This document shows positions 22,201 to 37,200 of a stretch of DNA of 64,000 nucleotides, piece by piece (within the stretch, counting starts at the first letter, position 1; each line of letters starts with the position of its first letter). The notes below the pieces were generated by a model, which saw only the letters and a program-made list of their open reading frames with translations, was not told where the DNA came from and searched no databases. The DNA comes from Elephas maximus indicus (taxonomy: Eukaryota > Chordata > Mammalia > Proboscidea > Elephantidae). The position numbers and the translations under genes were made by a program. The stretch spans positions 92,124,968 to 92,188,967 of the forward strand of contig NC_064830.1 in assembly GCF_024166365.1 (NCBI RefSeq), written 5' to 3'.

Positions 22201-25200
22201 TCCTGAGAAGTCAAAAAGAGGGGGCAGTTACTCTTCTTGTCTCCCCTAGTCGGTCTCCTGGGTCTCTGGAGGGGCCCAGGCTGCAGGCCAGTGCTATTCA
22301 ATAGGGATCGCCTACAGGCCACACAGATGTCATTTTATATTTCTCGGTCACTATATTAAACAAGAGAAAAGGAACAGGTTTAATTAATTGTAATAACATA
22401 TGATAATATATTGTAATATAATAATGAACCAGTACTGTATTGTACTATAATAACGAACCAATAATATATTGGTTCAGCGTGTAATCAATACAGATTTATG
22501 AGGGATGTACACGGGAGAGTATCTTCTCTCCTGGCACAGGGTGGAGAAGGTGAAAGAGTCCCAAATACATTCTCTTTTTTTTTTGTTTGTTTCCTAGCTG
22601 AACTAGAAAATAGGGCATGTGGGTTATAGACTATTTAAGGTCTGGCTCAGCTTTTTGGATTCATCAGAGATTTTCTTCATGTTGCTTCTTGAGTTTTATC
22701 ATTAAGGAAGACATTATGAGAAATGAAAGCCAAGTAACATGCAAGTCACTTTCAGTTTTAATCTCAGTAATAGTGATAGCTAACATTTACTTATCCTTTT
22801 CTAGGGGCTAGGCAAGGAGCCCTGGTGGTGCAGTGGTTAAGGGCTCGGCTGCTAACCAAAGGTCAGCGGTTTGAACCCACCAGCCATTCCACGGGAGAAA
22901 AGACCTAAGGATATTCTCCCTTAAAGATTACAGCCTTGGAAACCCTGTGGGACAGTTCTATTTTGTCCTACAGGGTCGCTATGAGTTGGAATCGACTCAA
23001 TGGCACACAACAACATGCGTTAGGCATTGGGTGAAGGTCTTTTAAAGAATTCTCTCATTTAATTTTCTCACAACAACCTCTTAGGTTCATTATTTTTATT
23101 ATTCCTGCATTCTTTTTTTTCCCCCATGTTAAGTCTTCAAAATCCAGTGTGCATTTTACACTTGCAGCATATCTCAATGTGGACTGGTCACATTTCAAGA
23201 GCTCAGTAGCCACATGTGGCTGGTGGACACCAAACTGGACAGTGAGCTCTAGAATCAGGCAACCACGTGTGAATCCTGGCTCCAGCACTCGTTCGCTTGG
23301 TGACCTTGGACAAGTTCACTTACCTCTCTAATTCTGTCTCCATACCTATAAAATGTGCACAATAGCTTTTCCTACCTCATAAGACTGTTGTGAAGATGAA
23401 ATTAGATTCTGACACATACCCATTTCTTGTAAATGCTAATTATTATTATTAGCTACTTATGATAAATATTATATGCAACCTATTAATTACAAGTGCTTTA
23501 AGCATTCATTAGTGTACAGTGCCTCTTCTCTAGCTCCGAGTGTTCTTTCCACTGGTGTTCAGAGCTTCTTGTCTTTTCCGGGGCCACTTCCTCTTCCAGC
23601 TCCCCTTTAACTAGTCTTCTGGGTCTTTCTGTGGCAGTGCTATGGTTAGCTTCAGACACAGCCTGGGGAGAAAGACCTGTCACAACCATCAGCATCAACC
23701 ATCTCTTCCCTCTGCCCTTGGAGACATACATTGACTTATATATTCATTTGTGCATTCCACAAATGTCTAGTCTCCTGGTATTGGGGTTACTATGAAAGTG
23801 ACATGGCCTTTGCCCTCACGATGCTCTCAGATTAAGGAACACATTGGGTCTAGGCCCTGTCTTTCATTCAATAAGCATTTATTGAATGAGAATACTCTGC
23901 TAGGCACTGTGCTACACATTGGGGCCAAGATGGTGAGCAGACAGACATGGTACCTTACACAGAGTGCTCACAGTCAAACGATCACAAAAATAAATGTAAA
24001 GGTGCAACTCTAGTAAGTTCTCTGAAGGAAGGGTACCCAGAGGTATGAGGATGACCTAGTTAGGGAGGTTTGGGAGTCTTCCTAAGAAAGTGACCTTTGA
24101 GTGAGTTCTGCTGGTTGTGAAAGGAATGATTTAGAAAGATGGGAGAGAAGAGCATTCCAAGATGAGAGAACAGTGTGTGCAAATGTACTGTGGTAGGATG
24201 GGGTATCTGGTAGATGGTGGGAAGAGTATGAGCAAGGTGAGGTCTGTAAGGTGAGGTCTGTGCATGGTCTGAGCATCTGCTCTCCTGGCACGGTGTGGAG
24301 GAGAAGGGGAAAGGGTCCCAAGAGGTACAGTGTGTGACTTGGAATCCTTGCTCCCAGTCCGGGGCAGAGTGGTTCAGCCCCAACTGCACAGAGCATTGCC
24401 GCTGCTCATCTGGAAGTCACCTGGAGTGCCAGGCCTCTCAGTGTGGGACACACAAAGTGTGTCAACTGCAGAACAGCCAGTACGGATGCCACCCCTATGG
24501 TGAGATCCTTCCTTCATGCTACCTCTGTCTACCGCTCGTCAGTGGTGTGACACCAGGGCCCTAATCCTTCCCTTGACCAGAGGAGCTGGGGAGTGTCACT
24601 GGGTGGGTGAAGTGGGATGTGGGACCCAGCCTGGTAGGGTGGTGGAGCCAGCTTCATGTGTCTCCCTTTCTCCCTTTGGCAGGCACTGCGACCTGCTTGG
24701 CTTACGGAGACCCTCATTATCTCACCTTTGACGGAAGGCACTTTAGCTTCATGGGCAAATGCACCTACATCTTGACGCATCCCTGTGACAACTCAACAGG
24801 TAGGGCCCTGGAGATGCCTTCCATGCCCTGAGTGAATTGTCTGAGGTCAGAACTGCTGATCCTGGGAGCCCAGTGGCAGAAGCAAATGGGAGGAAAGAGG
24901 CAAGATGGGGGCAAGGTCTTCTAGAAGGTAAGGGTTGAGAGGTCCACCCCAGCAGCAGGAACTTTCTCAGGACCAGACCGGCTAGTGGGGAGAATGCAGT
25001 TGAGCCTGCTTCTCTTCATCAGTTGCTTCCTTGGCAAACTTTTATTGCGGGACTGCTGTGTGCCTGGCATCTTGGTGACCACTGTGAAAGACACCAAAGA
25101 AGTAGCACAGACACTCCAGCTCCCAAGGATATCCCAGTCCCCCCAGGTGAAGACAGATAGGCAGCTCACAGTTAGAGGCTGTTCTGGGAGTGAGGAGACG

Positions 25201-28200
25201 TTATGCCCAATGGGCATGTTTGTGTCCTGCCTCCCCTATTGAACTGCAGGGCCCATGTCTCTATGGCCTTTATCCCCTCTGTGCCAGACTCAGGGCCCAG
25301 CTTACAGTGGGCACCCAGGAATGCTTGTTGAATGAATCTCTGGGTTCTCTTTATCCCTCTTCCCACCCAGACCCATACTTCAGGGTGACAGTCAAGAATG
25401 AGGAACAAGGACAGGAAGGCGTCTCCTGTCTGAACAAAGTCTATGTGACCCTCGCCCAGACCACCATCACCCTGCTCAAGGGCAGACGCACGCTGGTGAG
25501 TCCCGTCCTCCACCATCCCTGCCAGGGCCACCGGCCTGGCTGTGGCCTCCTCCTGTGGGCTGCTGTGGCCTTGTACTTGCCAGTTCCTTCAGCCCTCAAA
25601 CCTTCTTAGGGATGGGCTTAAGTAAAATAAAATAATGATGGTGAAAGATCTTTGTGACCTCCAAACCACTCTAAATGGGAAAGGTTTGATTGCCATGGAG
25701 AATGTTCTGCCTCCCAGCCATGAATGTAGAATCTGTTTGGGGTTCTCCTTGACCTCCAGGTTGTCTCTCTGTCTCCTGCCTCTGCCATGCCTTCCAGGTT
25801 GGAGGCCACCAAATCACCCTCCCAGCTATGCCTTTTCAAGATACCTTCTTGACTCAAAGTGGGCGATTTGTGGAACTGCAAACAGCATTTGGCTTACGGG
25901 TGAGGTGGGATGGCGACCAGCAACTGTATGTGACTGTGCCCAGGTAAGGGGATGACCCAACAAGGCAGCTGCCTCCTCTCTTCCAGGACCCTTCCAGTTC
26001 CTTCCCCTTCTATTCTGCTTCCACGTGCCTAACAATTTTCAATCATTTATCAACCTCCCAACGGGTACAAAGCACTTAGCTCAACATGAGGAGAGGGAAT
26101 ACTATGGGAGCCCTCCTCCTTTAGGCTGAGCAGACAGGAGGAAATGGTCTCAGAGCGGGGTGATAATATCAGGATGTACACACAATGCTTTGGGAATGTG
26201 CTAGAAAGGAGTTGTTGATAGGCCCTGATGGGCTTTCAGAAGAGTGGTCACTTGATTCCAGTCTTCAAGGAAGGGCTATTCTGTAGAGGGACAAACAAGG
26301 GAAAGAAAGACATTACAAGAACAGTGAACATGAATGCAAAAAGAAACTCATGTGTTTTAGGGCCAGCAAGAGGTTTATGATGGCTGGAAGATGGGGTATG
26401 AGCAGAAGGGGAAACAGAGACTGTGAAGGTGCCTTGGGGAGGAGGGTGAGGCCTGCTAAGTCCTCGTGGGCCTGGTGTCTGGCATGGGATCCTTGTTCAG
26501 GGTTGGAATCTCTTAATTCCGTTCCCTGACTCACCCAGCTCACGCTGCTGTCTGCTTGTGGGCCCTCAAATGACTGGTTCTTTTTCCCCATTACACCTCC
26601 TCCTGTCCTTGGTAGCACCTACTTTGGCCAACTCTGTGGTTTCTGTGGAAACTATGATGGTGACAGCAGCAACGACAATAAGAAACCGGATGGCAACCTA
26701 GCACTGGACGATGAGGAGCTTGGGAACAGCTGGCAGATAGCCGGGGATGAGGATAAGGAGTGAGTGAGGACCCTTCCTGGGTGGTCTAGGTGGGCTCCGC
26801 ATCTTGTTTCTGCCCTCCTGCTCCTTTGCCCTTTTAAGATCCAAGTATTCTTTCTCCTCTGTACTCTTGTCTATCCCCCTACCTTCTGTAATTCTCCCAG
26901 CTCCATTCCCCTCTCAAGTTCAAGAACCCATTACCATCCCTCTCATACCCTCCATTGATTCAACTGCTGTCAAGTTGATTCGAAATCATGCTGACCCCAT
27001 GTGTGTCAGAGTAGAACTGTGTTCATAGGGTTTTCAGTGACTAATTTATTTGGAAGTAGATCGCCAAGGCCTTTTTTCTGAGGTGCCTCTGGGTGACCTC
27101 GAACCTCCAACTTTTTTGGTTAGCAGCTGAGCGTGTACCACCCAGGGTCTCTACCAATGATTGTACTCAAGCCTAAGCCTTTCCGAGAAGCCCAGCCCCC
27201 TTCTTGCCAGTCTCTGAAGGCTGCCAGGCTTTTCCTCCTCCCCTAGGATTTGGTGTTCAAATATTCTCCACCAGGAGTTGCCGAGAGCCATGAGATGATT
27301 ATTTTAGCCTCACCAATAGCTGGATTAGGGCCACAGCTGGATGCAAGCCTTGGCTCTTAGTGGATTTGGGGTGGGTCTCTTCTAGGTGCCATAGGAACCC
27401 GGCAAGTCCCCCATCTTGTGACTCAGCTTTGCATAACAGCCTACTGGGGCCAGAGTTCTGTGGACGGCTCATTGACCCCAATGGAATATTTGGGTATGAA
27501 GGCGAGCAGAAAAGGCTGTGCAGGGCAACTTGGGGCCTGGGGTCACACGAGCGTCTGCCTCCTCATTCCATCTGACTCTGCCTCTCCTCTCAGAGCATGT
27601 CTGCCTCACCTCAAGGCCTTTTTCTACTACGAGAACTGCTTGTTTGACATGTGCAACTTTCAGGGGCTGCAGCAGATGCTGTGTGCCCAGATGGCGGCCT
27701 TGACGGAGACCTGCCAGGCTGCTGGCCTCATGGTGAAGCCCTGGAGAAGCCCCCAGTTCTGCCGTGAGTTGTGCCAAGAACAGGGGAGAGGGTGCAGGAC
27801 CCCTTCCTTCAGACACAGACATGAGCGGAGTCCCGGGAAGTAGCATGTGTGTTAGCTCGACCTTGGACATTGCCCAGCCGAACCCCTTCACGTTCACACA
27901 AAGACAGTGAAAACTGTAGCGTGAATTAACTCCCACTGAGAAATCCACAAAGACACTTGAGAACTCAGAAAGCCTTCTGAGTGACAAGAGGCTGTGTGGA
28001 GTGAATGTGTATAGATTTCTCTGTGTGCCCAAGTCACCAAAGCCATACACGCAGTCCAAACACATGCTGTGTGGGATGCACTGGGACTGCTCCATTTCCT
28101 TGGTCTTTGGGTCCCGGAAGCAACACCGTGAGGCTCATCTGCCCTTGGTCAGTCTGCTCACACTGAGGTCTGTGGTGGCCCTTTGGCCCCAAAGCTTGGT

Positions 28201-31200
28201 CAGGTTCCTGGAGGACACTTGGTCAGGTTCCTGGAGACACGTTTCTCTGGGCCTAGGGAACAAACCCCAGTCATGCTACTCCCAGCCCCTCTCTCTCCTT
28301 AAAATTGGGCAGCTGAGTGGGGGGAGGACTCCTGTGACTCGGAGGAATGGGTGCCACGCCCCCTGTAATGAGCCAGGCACAGAGCCACTAGCCCGCACTT
28401 TGGGAACAGAGCGTGTGTAAAGCTGGGGCAGCAGTCTGATATGGGAGCAAGACAAAGAAGCACAAAGGCTCTTTTAACCCCAGGCTCTACCTGAGCGTGC
28501 TTAATCCTCCACAGCATTGATTGCAAAGCCAGTTATTTAGAAGTGGTCACAAACGGGTGTGTGGGACAGAGGAGACAGCAAATGACAGCTACCAGGGGAG
28601 TGTGATGAGAGAGGGGGGAAGGACAGTCAGTGAGACGTGTCTGGTTGCCCTCCTGCACCAGGCAGGAGCCTCTGTGGTGGGCTCTCTGAACATACTCTCT
28701 CCCTTCCCTGCCTTGCCTCACCCCTTTCTCCCCTGTGCTTCTCCCTCCACCAGCTCTAGCCTGCCCACCCAACAGCAGGTACTCCCTGTGTGCCAAGTCG
28801 TGCCCTGAGACCTGCCATTCAGGACTCTCCGGCTTGTCCTGCCCGGACCGCTGTGTGGAGGGCTGCGAGTGCAACCCGGGCTTTGTCCTCAGTGGCCTCC
28901 GGTGTGTCCCCAAAAACCGGTGTGGGTGCTACCAAGCTCCAGGGGCCTACTTTGAGGTAAGCAGCTGGAGGTGGTCCTCTCATCCCTGACGCCAGAAAGG
29001 ACTCCTTCCTGTTCTGAAATCTGAGAGAACACCCTGGGCAAGGGAGAGAGGCAGGAGAGAGGCGGCCAGGGAAACAACCAGGTGATTTAGGGCTGGGATT
29101 AAGAACACTCTGGCTCAGAGCCAACTTCCTTCTTTCTCCTCACGCAGAAAGGGGTTGCATGCCAGCACAGCTGTTTTTCAACCGTCTTACAGAACCAAAA
29201 GCTCAGCAGTTCAAATCCACCAGCTGCTCATTGGAAACCCTATGCGGCAGTTCTACTCTGTCCCATAGGGTCGCTATGAGTCGGAATCCACTCCACGGCA
29301 ACAGTTTTGTTTTTGTTTTTTGGCTTGCGGAACTTGAGACCCCTGGCTCCCTATCCTCCATCTTTCCTGCCTTTGGCTTCAAATGGGGTCCTTTTGCTCT
29401 GTGTTTCTGTATCTCATCTGTGCTCCTTCCAAACCCCCTCTCCTCTCCTCCTAAGGGTCTCTTTCCCCTAAAGGACCTCAGCCTTTTCCTTGGCCCCTGT
29501 TTTCAGGCTTCTCAGAGGCAGCACTGAGCCAGCTCCTCATCTGTGCCCTTGTCTCATAAGTCCCAGAGATGGAACTGGTGTCCCTGGATGCCCTCCACTA
29601 TGGGACTTTCTCTCAGCTCTCCTGCTCTGTGCCCCACCCCCATTCTAGTCTGGCCCACCTAGTGCTCTGGGTCCACACCTTGCTCTTCTCCCACTTTTGC
29701 CATTTTGCCAGCCCCTCTTCACCTTGGTCTGCCTCCCAGCCATGTCTGCCTATTGGAATCCTTCATCTCCCTCCAGGCCCTGCTGAAATCCTGCCTCTTT
29801 TTTTTTTTCCCTCCCTTTTCTGTCCGTTTTTTAAAGTTTATTGTGCTTCAGGTAAAAATTTACAGTGCAAATTAGTTTTTTCATTCAAAAATTTATACAC
29901 AAATTGTTTTGTGACATTGGTTGCAATCCCCACAATGCTACCTCCTTCTTGAAGCCTCCTTGATAAGCAAAGTCAGAAAGCCTCTCTGTCTAAACTCCTC
30001 TGTTGTTGTTGTTGTTGTTAGGTGCCATTGAGTCAGTTGTGACTCGTAGTGACCCTATGTACAACAGAAAGAAACACTGCCTCATCCTTCACCATCTTCA
30101 CAATTGTAGTTATGCTTGAGCCCGTTGTTGCAACCCTTATGTCCATCCATTTCATTGAAGGTCTTCCTCTTCTTCCCTGACCCTCTACCTTACCAAGCAT
30201 GATGTCCTTGTCCAGGGCCTGGCCCCTCCTGATAACATGTTCAGAGTATGCGAGATGAAGTCTTGCCATCCTTGCTTCTTAGGGAGCATTCTGGCTGTAC
30301 TTCTTCCAAGACAGATTTGTTGGTTCTTCTGGGAGCTCATGGTATATTCAGTATTCTTCACCAACACCACAATTCAAAGGCCATCAGTTCTTCTCTGGTC
30401 TTCTTTATTCACTGTCCAGCTTTCACATGCATTTGAGGTGATTGACAACACCATGGCTTGGGTCAGGCGCACCTTAGTCCTTCAAGTGACATCTTTGTTT
30501 TTTAACACTTTAAAAAGGTCTTTTGCAGCAGATTTGCCCAGTGCAATGCGTCTTTTGATATCTTGACTGCTGCTTCCATGGGTGTTGATTGTGGATCCAA
30601 GTGAAATGAAATCCTGGACAACTTCAGTCTTTTCTCCATTTATTACAATGTTGCTTATTGACTCAGTTGTGAGGATTTTTGTTTTTTTTATGTTGAGGTC
30701 TAATCCATACTGAAGGGTGTAGTCTTTAATCTTCTTCAGTAAGTGCTTCAGGTCCCCTTCATTTTCTGCAAACGAGGTTGTGTCATTTGCATATCACAGG
30801 TTGTTAATGAGTCTTACTCCAGTCCTGATGCCCCATTCTTCTTCCTATAGTCCAGTTTTTTGGATTATTTGCTCAGCATACTTTTTATACAGATTAACTA
30901 AGTATGGTGAAAGGATACAACCCTGAAGTACACCTTTTCTGGTTTTAAACTACGTAGTATTCCCCTGTTTTGTTCAAAGGACCCCTTCTTGGTCTATGTA
31001 CAGGTTCCTCATAAGCATAATTAAGTGTTCTGGAATTTTCATTCTTCACAATGTTAGTCATAATTTGTTATGATCCACACAGTCGAATGCTTTTGCATAG
31101 TCACTAAAACTCAGGTAAGCATCTTTCTAGTATTCTCTGCTTTCAGTTAAAATCTATTTGACATCACCAATATTATCCATTGTTCCACATCCTCTTCTGA

Positions 31201-34200
31201 ATTGGTCTTGAATTTCTGGCAGTTCCCTGTCAATGTACTGTTGCAACCACTTTTGAATGATCTTCAGCAAAATTTTACTTGTGTATGATAATATTTGATA
31301 ATTTCCAAAATCTGTTGGATCATCTTTCTTTGGAATGGGCATAAATATGAATCTTTTGCAGCTGGTTGACAGGATAGTTGTCTTCCAAATTTCTTGGCAT
31401 AGATGAGTGAGCACTTCCAGTGCTGCATCTGTTTGCTGAAGCATTTCAATTGGTATTCCGTCAATTCCTGGAGTCTTGTTTCTTGCCAAAGCCTTCAATG
31501 CAGCTTGGACTTCTTCCTTCAACACCATCGCTTCTTGATCATATGCTACCTCCTGAAATGATTGAACATCAAGCAATTCTTTTTGGTACAGTAACTGTAT
31601 TGCTTCCATCTTCTTTTGATGCTTCCTGCATCATTTAATATTTTCCCTGTAGAATCCTTCAAAATTGCAACTCCAGGCTTGAATTTTCTCTTCAGTTCTT
31701 TCAGCTTAATAAACACAAAGCATGTTCTTCTCTTTTGGTTTTCTAACTCTAGATCTTAGCACATTTCATTATAATACTTTGTCTTCTTAAGCTGCCTTTT
31801 GAAATCTTTTGTTTAGCTCTTTTACTTCATCATTTCTTCCATTCACTTCAGCTACTCAGCGTTCAAGAGCAAGTCTCAGAGCCTCTTCTGACATTCATTT
31901 TGGTCTTTCCTTTCTTTCCTGTCTTTTTAATGACCTCTTGCTTTCTTCATAGATGATGTCCTTGATGTCATTCTACAGCTTGTCTGGTTTTTAGTCATTA
32001 GTGTTTAATGATCAAATCTATTCTTGAGATGGTCTCTAAATTCAGGTGGAATATACTTAAGGTCACACTTTGGCTCTTGTGTACTTGTTCTAATTTTTTT
32101 CAGATTCAACTTGAACTTGCAAATGAGTAGTTGATGGTCTGTTCCACGGTCAGCCCCTGGCCTTGTTCTGCCTAATGATATTGAGCTTTTCCATCGTCTC
32201 TTTCCACAGATGTGTATTCCATCTGGTGAAGTCCATACGTATAGTCACTGTTTATGTTGGTGAAAAAAGGTATTTGTAATGAAGAATTTTTGGTCTTGCA
32301 AAATTCTGTCATGCAATCTCTGGCATCATTTCTATCACCAAAGCCATATTTTCCAACTACCAACCCTTCTTCTTTGTTTCCAACTTTTGCATTCCAATTA
32401 CCAGTAATTATCAATGCCTCTTGATTGCATGCTTGATCAATTTCAGACTGCAGAAAGAAAAAAGTTGGTAAAAATCTTCCATTTCCTCATCATTGGCATT
32501 AGTGGTTGGTGCATAAATTTGAATAATGCTTGTATTAACTGGTGTTCATTGTAGATGTATGGATATTATCCTATCACTGACAGCATTGTACTTCAGGATA
32601 GATTTTGAAATTTTCTTTCTGACCTTGAATGTAATGCCATTCCTCTTCAATTTACCATTCCCGACATAGCATACCATATGATTGTCTGATTCAAGATGGC
32701 CAATACCAGTCCATTTCAGGTCACTAATGGAGCCCTGGTGGCATAGTGGTTAAGAATTCAGCTGCTAACCAAAAGGTCGGCAGTTCAAATCTACCAGCTA
32801 CTCCTTGGAAAAGCTATGGGGCAGTTCTACTCTTTCCTATAGGGTTGCTATGAGTCAGAATTGACTCCACCATAACGAGAATGAGAAAGCATAAGATATC
32901 AATGTTCATGCATTCCATTTCATTTTGACAACTTCCGATTTTTTCTAAACTCTTTAGCAAGTACATATTGTCTGTGTCAATGGCAGGGAACTACCGTCGG
33001 GTGCCTTGGTTGTCTCGTTTGGGCGCATGTCATATCTGAGTACACTTTTACTAGTTTACTGTCCCCCACTGGGTTGTGAGTTCTGTTGGGACAGGTACAT
33101 TGTCTATCTTGCTCTTTACTGAATCCCTAACACCTAGCATGACACAAATGGATAAAGATTTGTTCATATACTGAACTAACAGATGACTGAAAAAATGATA
33201 AGCGAATGAATGTCATACTTTCCCAATTAAGCACTGAGCTTCTGGATGGCAAGAACGCCCCCCCAGTGAGTAGGCCAGCGATCTGAGTGGTAGTGGGCTT
33301 ATTGCAGCAGGACTGGGAATAACTTCTTTCCCCTTTTTCCCTCCCCTAGGAAGGGGAGTCTTGGTATAAAACAGACTGCAAGGAGCGCTGCTTCTGTGAG
33401 AGCAACAACAAAGTTCGCTGTGTGCGCTGGACGTGTGGGCCTCAGGAGATCTGTGTCCTGCAGGACGGCACCTATGGATGTCATGCTAAAGGTGAGCAGT
33501 GAGGGGGGAAGGTGACTGAGAGGCAGTGGGGCGGCACCCACATAGCTTTGAGCCAGGGCATGGGCCCGCCCTAGAACAGCCTCCCCAGAGAGCTGAGGAT
33601 AACCAGGGCCATGAAGTATCTGCTCCCCAGAGAGAGTAGGAGCAGCATCTTCAGGGATCCGGAGAGTGAGGTTCATTGTCATCTCTAAGCCAAGCAGACC
33701 ACATGTTCTAGAAAAACCAATGGTCTGTGGAGGGGCATGGGTACCATCCCAATGTGCACTCACCAAGATGGCAGCTTTGAGTCAGGGCTTTCTGGGGTCC
33801 CTCAGGGACAGTAAGTCTCTGAACTCCTCCCTAGGTACTGGCACCTGCACTGCTTCAGGTGACCCCCACTACCTGACCTTCGATGGAGCCCTGCACCACT
33901 TCATGGGCACCTGCACCTACACCCTGACCCGGCTTTGCTGGATTGGAGCCCGAGAGAGCTACTTCGCTGTGAGCGCCACCAACGAGAACCGGGGTGGGAA
34001 TGTTGAAGTCTCCTACATCAAGGCCGTCCATGTGCAGGTCTTCAACCTCCGGCTCTCATTGATCAAGGGCCGAAAAGTCATGGTGCGTGTTTCCCCATTC
34101 CCTAGACCCTACACTACCCTAGCCTGAGTAGCTCCTCTTCTCTGCTCCTTCCTGCTCACACACCTACCTGTCTGGCTTCTGAGAGCACCTGTTTCTTGGC

Positions 34201-37200
34201 CTCCCTCCTCCGGCTGTGAAACCCCCGCCACCTCCCTCCTGCGCTCATGTTTTTGCCCTCACTACTCTTGTCCCAAGTTCCTTTCTGATGCCCCAGCTAT
34301 GCCTTCCCTGCTTCTGTAGCTGAATGATCGCCGGGTGTCCCTGCCTCTGTGGCTTGCTGAAGGCCGAATGAGTGTGGGGCTCAGTGGCTTGTTTATCCTT
34401 CTCCGAACGGACTTCGGGCTTCGGGTTCGATATGACGGGAACCACCTGGTAGACGTGACAGTGCCCTCCTCCCTCGCTGGTCGGGTCTGCGGGCTGTGTG
34501 GTGAGTCTCCTGGGCACCTGCAGGAGCCAGGCTCTAATCCTAGTCACCTTGGTTGCTAACCAAAAAGGTTGGCAGTTCAAATCCACCAGCTGTTCCTTGG
34601 AAACTGTATGGGGCAGTTCTACTCTGTCCTATAGAGTTGCTATGAATCAAAGTTGACTCGATGGCAACAGTTTTGGTTTTTTGGTTTAAGTGCTTGTCAA
34701 CTGAAGAGTTGGTGAGGACATTGCGCATGAGGGAAGCTGAGAGGGTTAACCTTAATATGCTGAGTGAAGGGTGAGGAGGACTGAAGTACTGGAGCTGGGT
34801 CGCTGGTGGGTACCTCTGCTGCCTCTGCTAATTTCTCCCTCCTCCAGGGAACTACAACAACAACAGCTTGGATGACAATCTGCGCCCAGATAGAAAGCCA
34901 GCAGACAGCTCTGTCCAACTGGGCGCAGCCTGGGTGTTATCTTCTGCCTCTGAACCTGGGTAAGTAGGGACCTGGGGAGCCAAGGATGGGGAGCTGGGCA
35001 TTACAGAGCAGCCTAAAGATGTGCCCTGTGCATTCCCACTCCATTTGTGCTAGCTTTCCTCCTGCTCTCTCTGAGATTGGAACTGGTGGAAAGTTATTCC
35101 AACTTCCCACGTCCATGCCTGTTGATTTTTCCAATGCTAAATGACCTACCCTTTTGGAGAACCCTCTTGGGAAGTCTACCCTGAGATCTAACCTTTTCCC
35201 TTCCTGCTGCATTTGTTGGCCTTCCTACTTGAGGTTGCCATTTTGTTCTCTTCCCCATCCCCATTCCCCTCCCTGTTTCCCCTCTACACTTTGCCTCTGC
35301 TTTTTAGAAGGTTCCTGCAGCCCTAGGTTTCTATCCTTCTCTCTTCATTCAGTTGCTTTGTTGCTGGTGGCAAGTCCCCTAGCTGCCCAGGGAAAGATGT
35401 GGCAGACGGCTGGAATAAGAACTGTGAGATCTTAATCAGCCCTCAGGGTAAGCCACACCCCTTCCTGGTCCCTTTCTCCTCCCCCCAGAACAGGAGACAA
35501 AGGAGGGAGACTGGTCATCAAGGAAGAAAGAGTATGAGGCATGAAACAGGAATAGGAAAAAGTCAGGAAGAAGGCAAAAGGAAATGTTGGGACAGGGGGT
35601 CGCTTTCTTGGGGACTATTACTGATTAGTCCTTCTTTGTGTCACAGACAGTAGGTTCTCAGTAAATAGGAGTTTTGACTGAAATGGATGTAGAATTAGCC
35701 CCAGAGAAGCTGCGTGGGCCTGCTCCCCTCCCTGGCCCACACTTCTGTCTCACACCTGTGTTGTCTCACCCTCCAGGACCCTTTTCCCAGTGCCATGCGG
35801 TGGTGTCCCCGCATCCCAGCTTCAACAGTTGTGTGTATGGGCAGTGTGGGACCCAGGGTGACACCCTGACCCTATGCCGCTCCCTGCAGGCCTATGCGGC
35901 CCTCTGCGCCCAGGCTGGTCGGCCCCCTGCCTGGAGGAATAGTACCTTCTGCCGTGAGTGACCTGACCACCTGCTCCCACAGCCTGGAGGAATCCCCTAG
36001 CCCCCTGCCCTCTCTTTCTTTTCCCACATTCTGCCCCTCTGCTTTTCCCTTCACAGCCTGGCCCTCTGCACCCTCATGGGACCCTCCTCTCCACTCTCTA
36101 GTCTTTCTCCAAGCCCTACCCCCGTCCTCCACTTGTCTCCCTGCAGTGGAACCTTCTCTGTCTGTTCTCACCCCACCCAAAAGTTCTGCCCCCATTTGGT
36201 TACTGCCCTCTTCCCTGGGCCAGCTCTGTTCCCTTTCTTTTCTTTCAACTCCCAGTAACTCCTGGTACCCCCCAAGGCCAGGGAGCTGGAAATGCCACCC
36301 TGCCCTTCCTGATGCGGTCTCTCTTCTTAGCTCTGAAGTGCCCGTCCGGCAGCAGCTACAGCCCCTGTACCAGCCCCTGCCCAGCCACCTGCCTCAGCCT
36401 GGACACTCCAACAGACTGCCCAGCCACACTGCCTTGTGCTGAAGGCTGTGAGTGCCAGAAAGGCCATGTTCTAAGCGGGACCTCCTGTGTGCCCCTCAGC
36501 CAGTGTGGCTGCACTGACCGGCAGGGCTCCTACCACCCGGTGAGAGGACGGGCACGGCAGGTGTCCTCCCTTTCCAGTTCCGCAAGTGTGGGGGCAGGAC
36601 AAGCCCAGGCAAGGGGGCAGGAGGGCTCAGAGCCCAAAAAGGGGTAGGGTAGGCCAGTCTGATGGGTTGAAGAGCAAGCCTAGAGGCCAAAAGGCTGAGA
36701 AGGGCTGAGATGGAGGAGGGCAACCAAGTAAAGTAAGCCCCAAGAAGGTCTTGGGAGCCTCCATCCATCTCCAGCTTCCAAAGGTCTGTTGGCTTTCCTG
36801 ACCCCCATGCTCCACAGGTCGGGGAGCGCTGGTACGCAGATAGCACCTGCTCCAGGCTTTGCACCTGCTCCAGCCACAACAACATCTCCTGCAGCCATAC
36901 CAGCTGTAGCCCCAACCAGATGTGCTGGCCCCTTGATGGGCTCCTCCGCTGCAGGGCCTCAGGTAGGAGGGTGGGGGAGCACTGCCGAGGAACCCCAAGG
37001 CCACCAAGATGAACTCCGTCCATACCTCCCACAGCCTTTCTGCCTTCTCTGGCACTCAGGTTGGTAACCCAACTGTACTGAAGTCATCTTTCCCACTGCT
37101 AGGAAGAGCTCCTTGAGGTTTACCCATTGTTCTCCTGTCATGTCCATGACCCTTAGGTGGAGTGTTATAAATCTCTCCCTGGCAAAACCACATCCCCTCT

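Noticed and set aside
22517-24322. Similarity between 22517-22562 and 24271-24322 as a duplicated exon flank
   Set aside because: Only about 45 bases of imperfect match, not extending into exon 15; too weak to claim a duplication.
27590-27600. Apparent frameshift at the ZAN exon 20/21 junction
   Set aside because: First reading gave a one-base discrepancy; with the donor at 27494 (exon ends GG) and acceptor at 27593 the codon GG|A restores the frame, so there is no lesion.
31154-31609. 151-codon minus-strand frame as a possible host gene
   Set aside because: It is the reverse transcriptase fragment of a dead RTE LINE.
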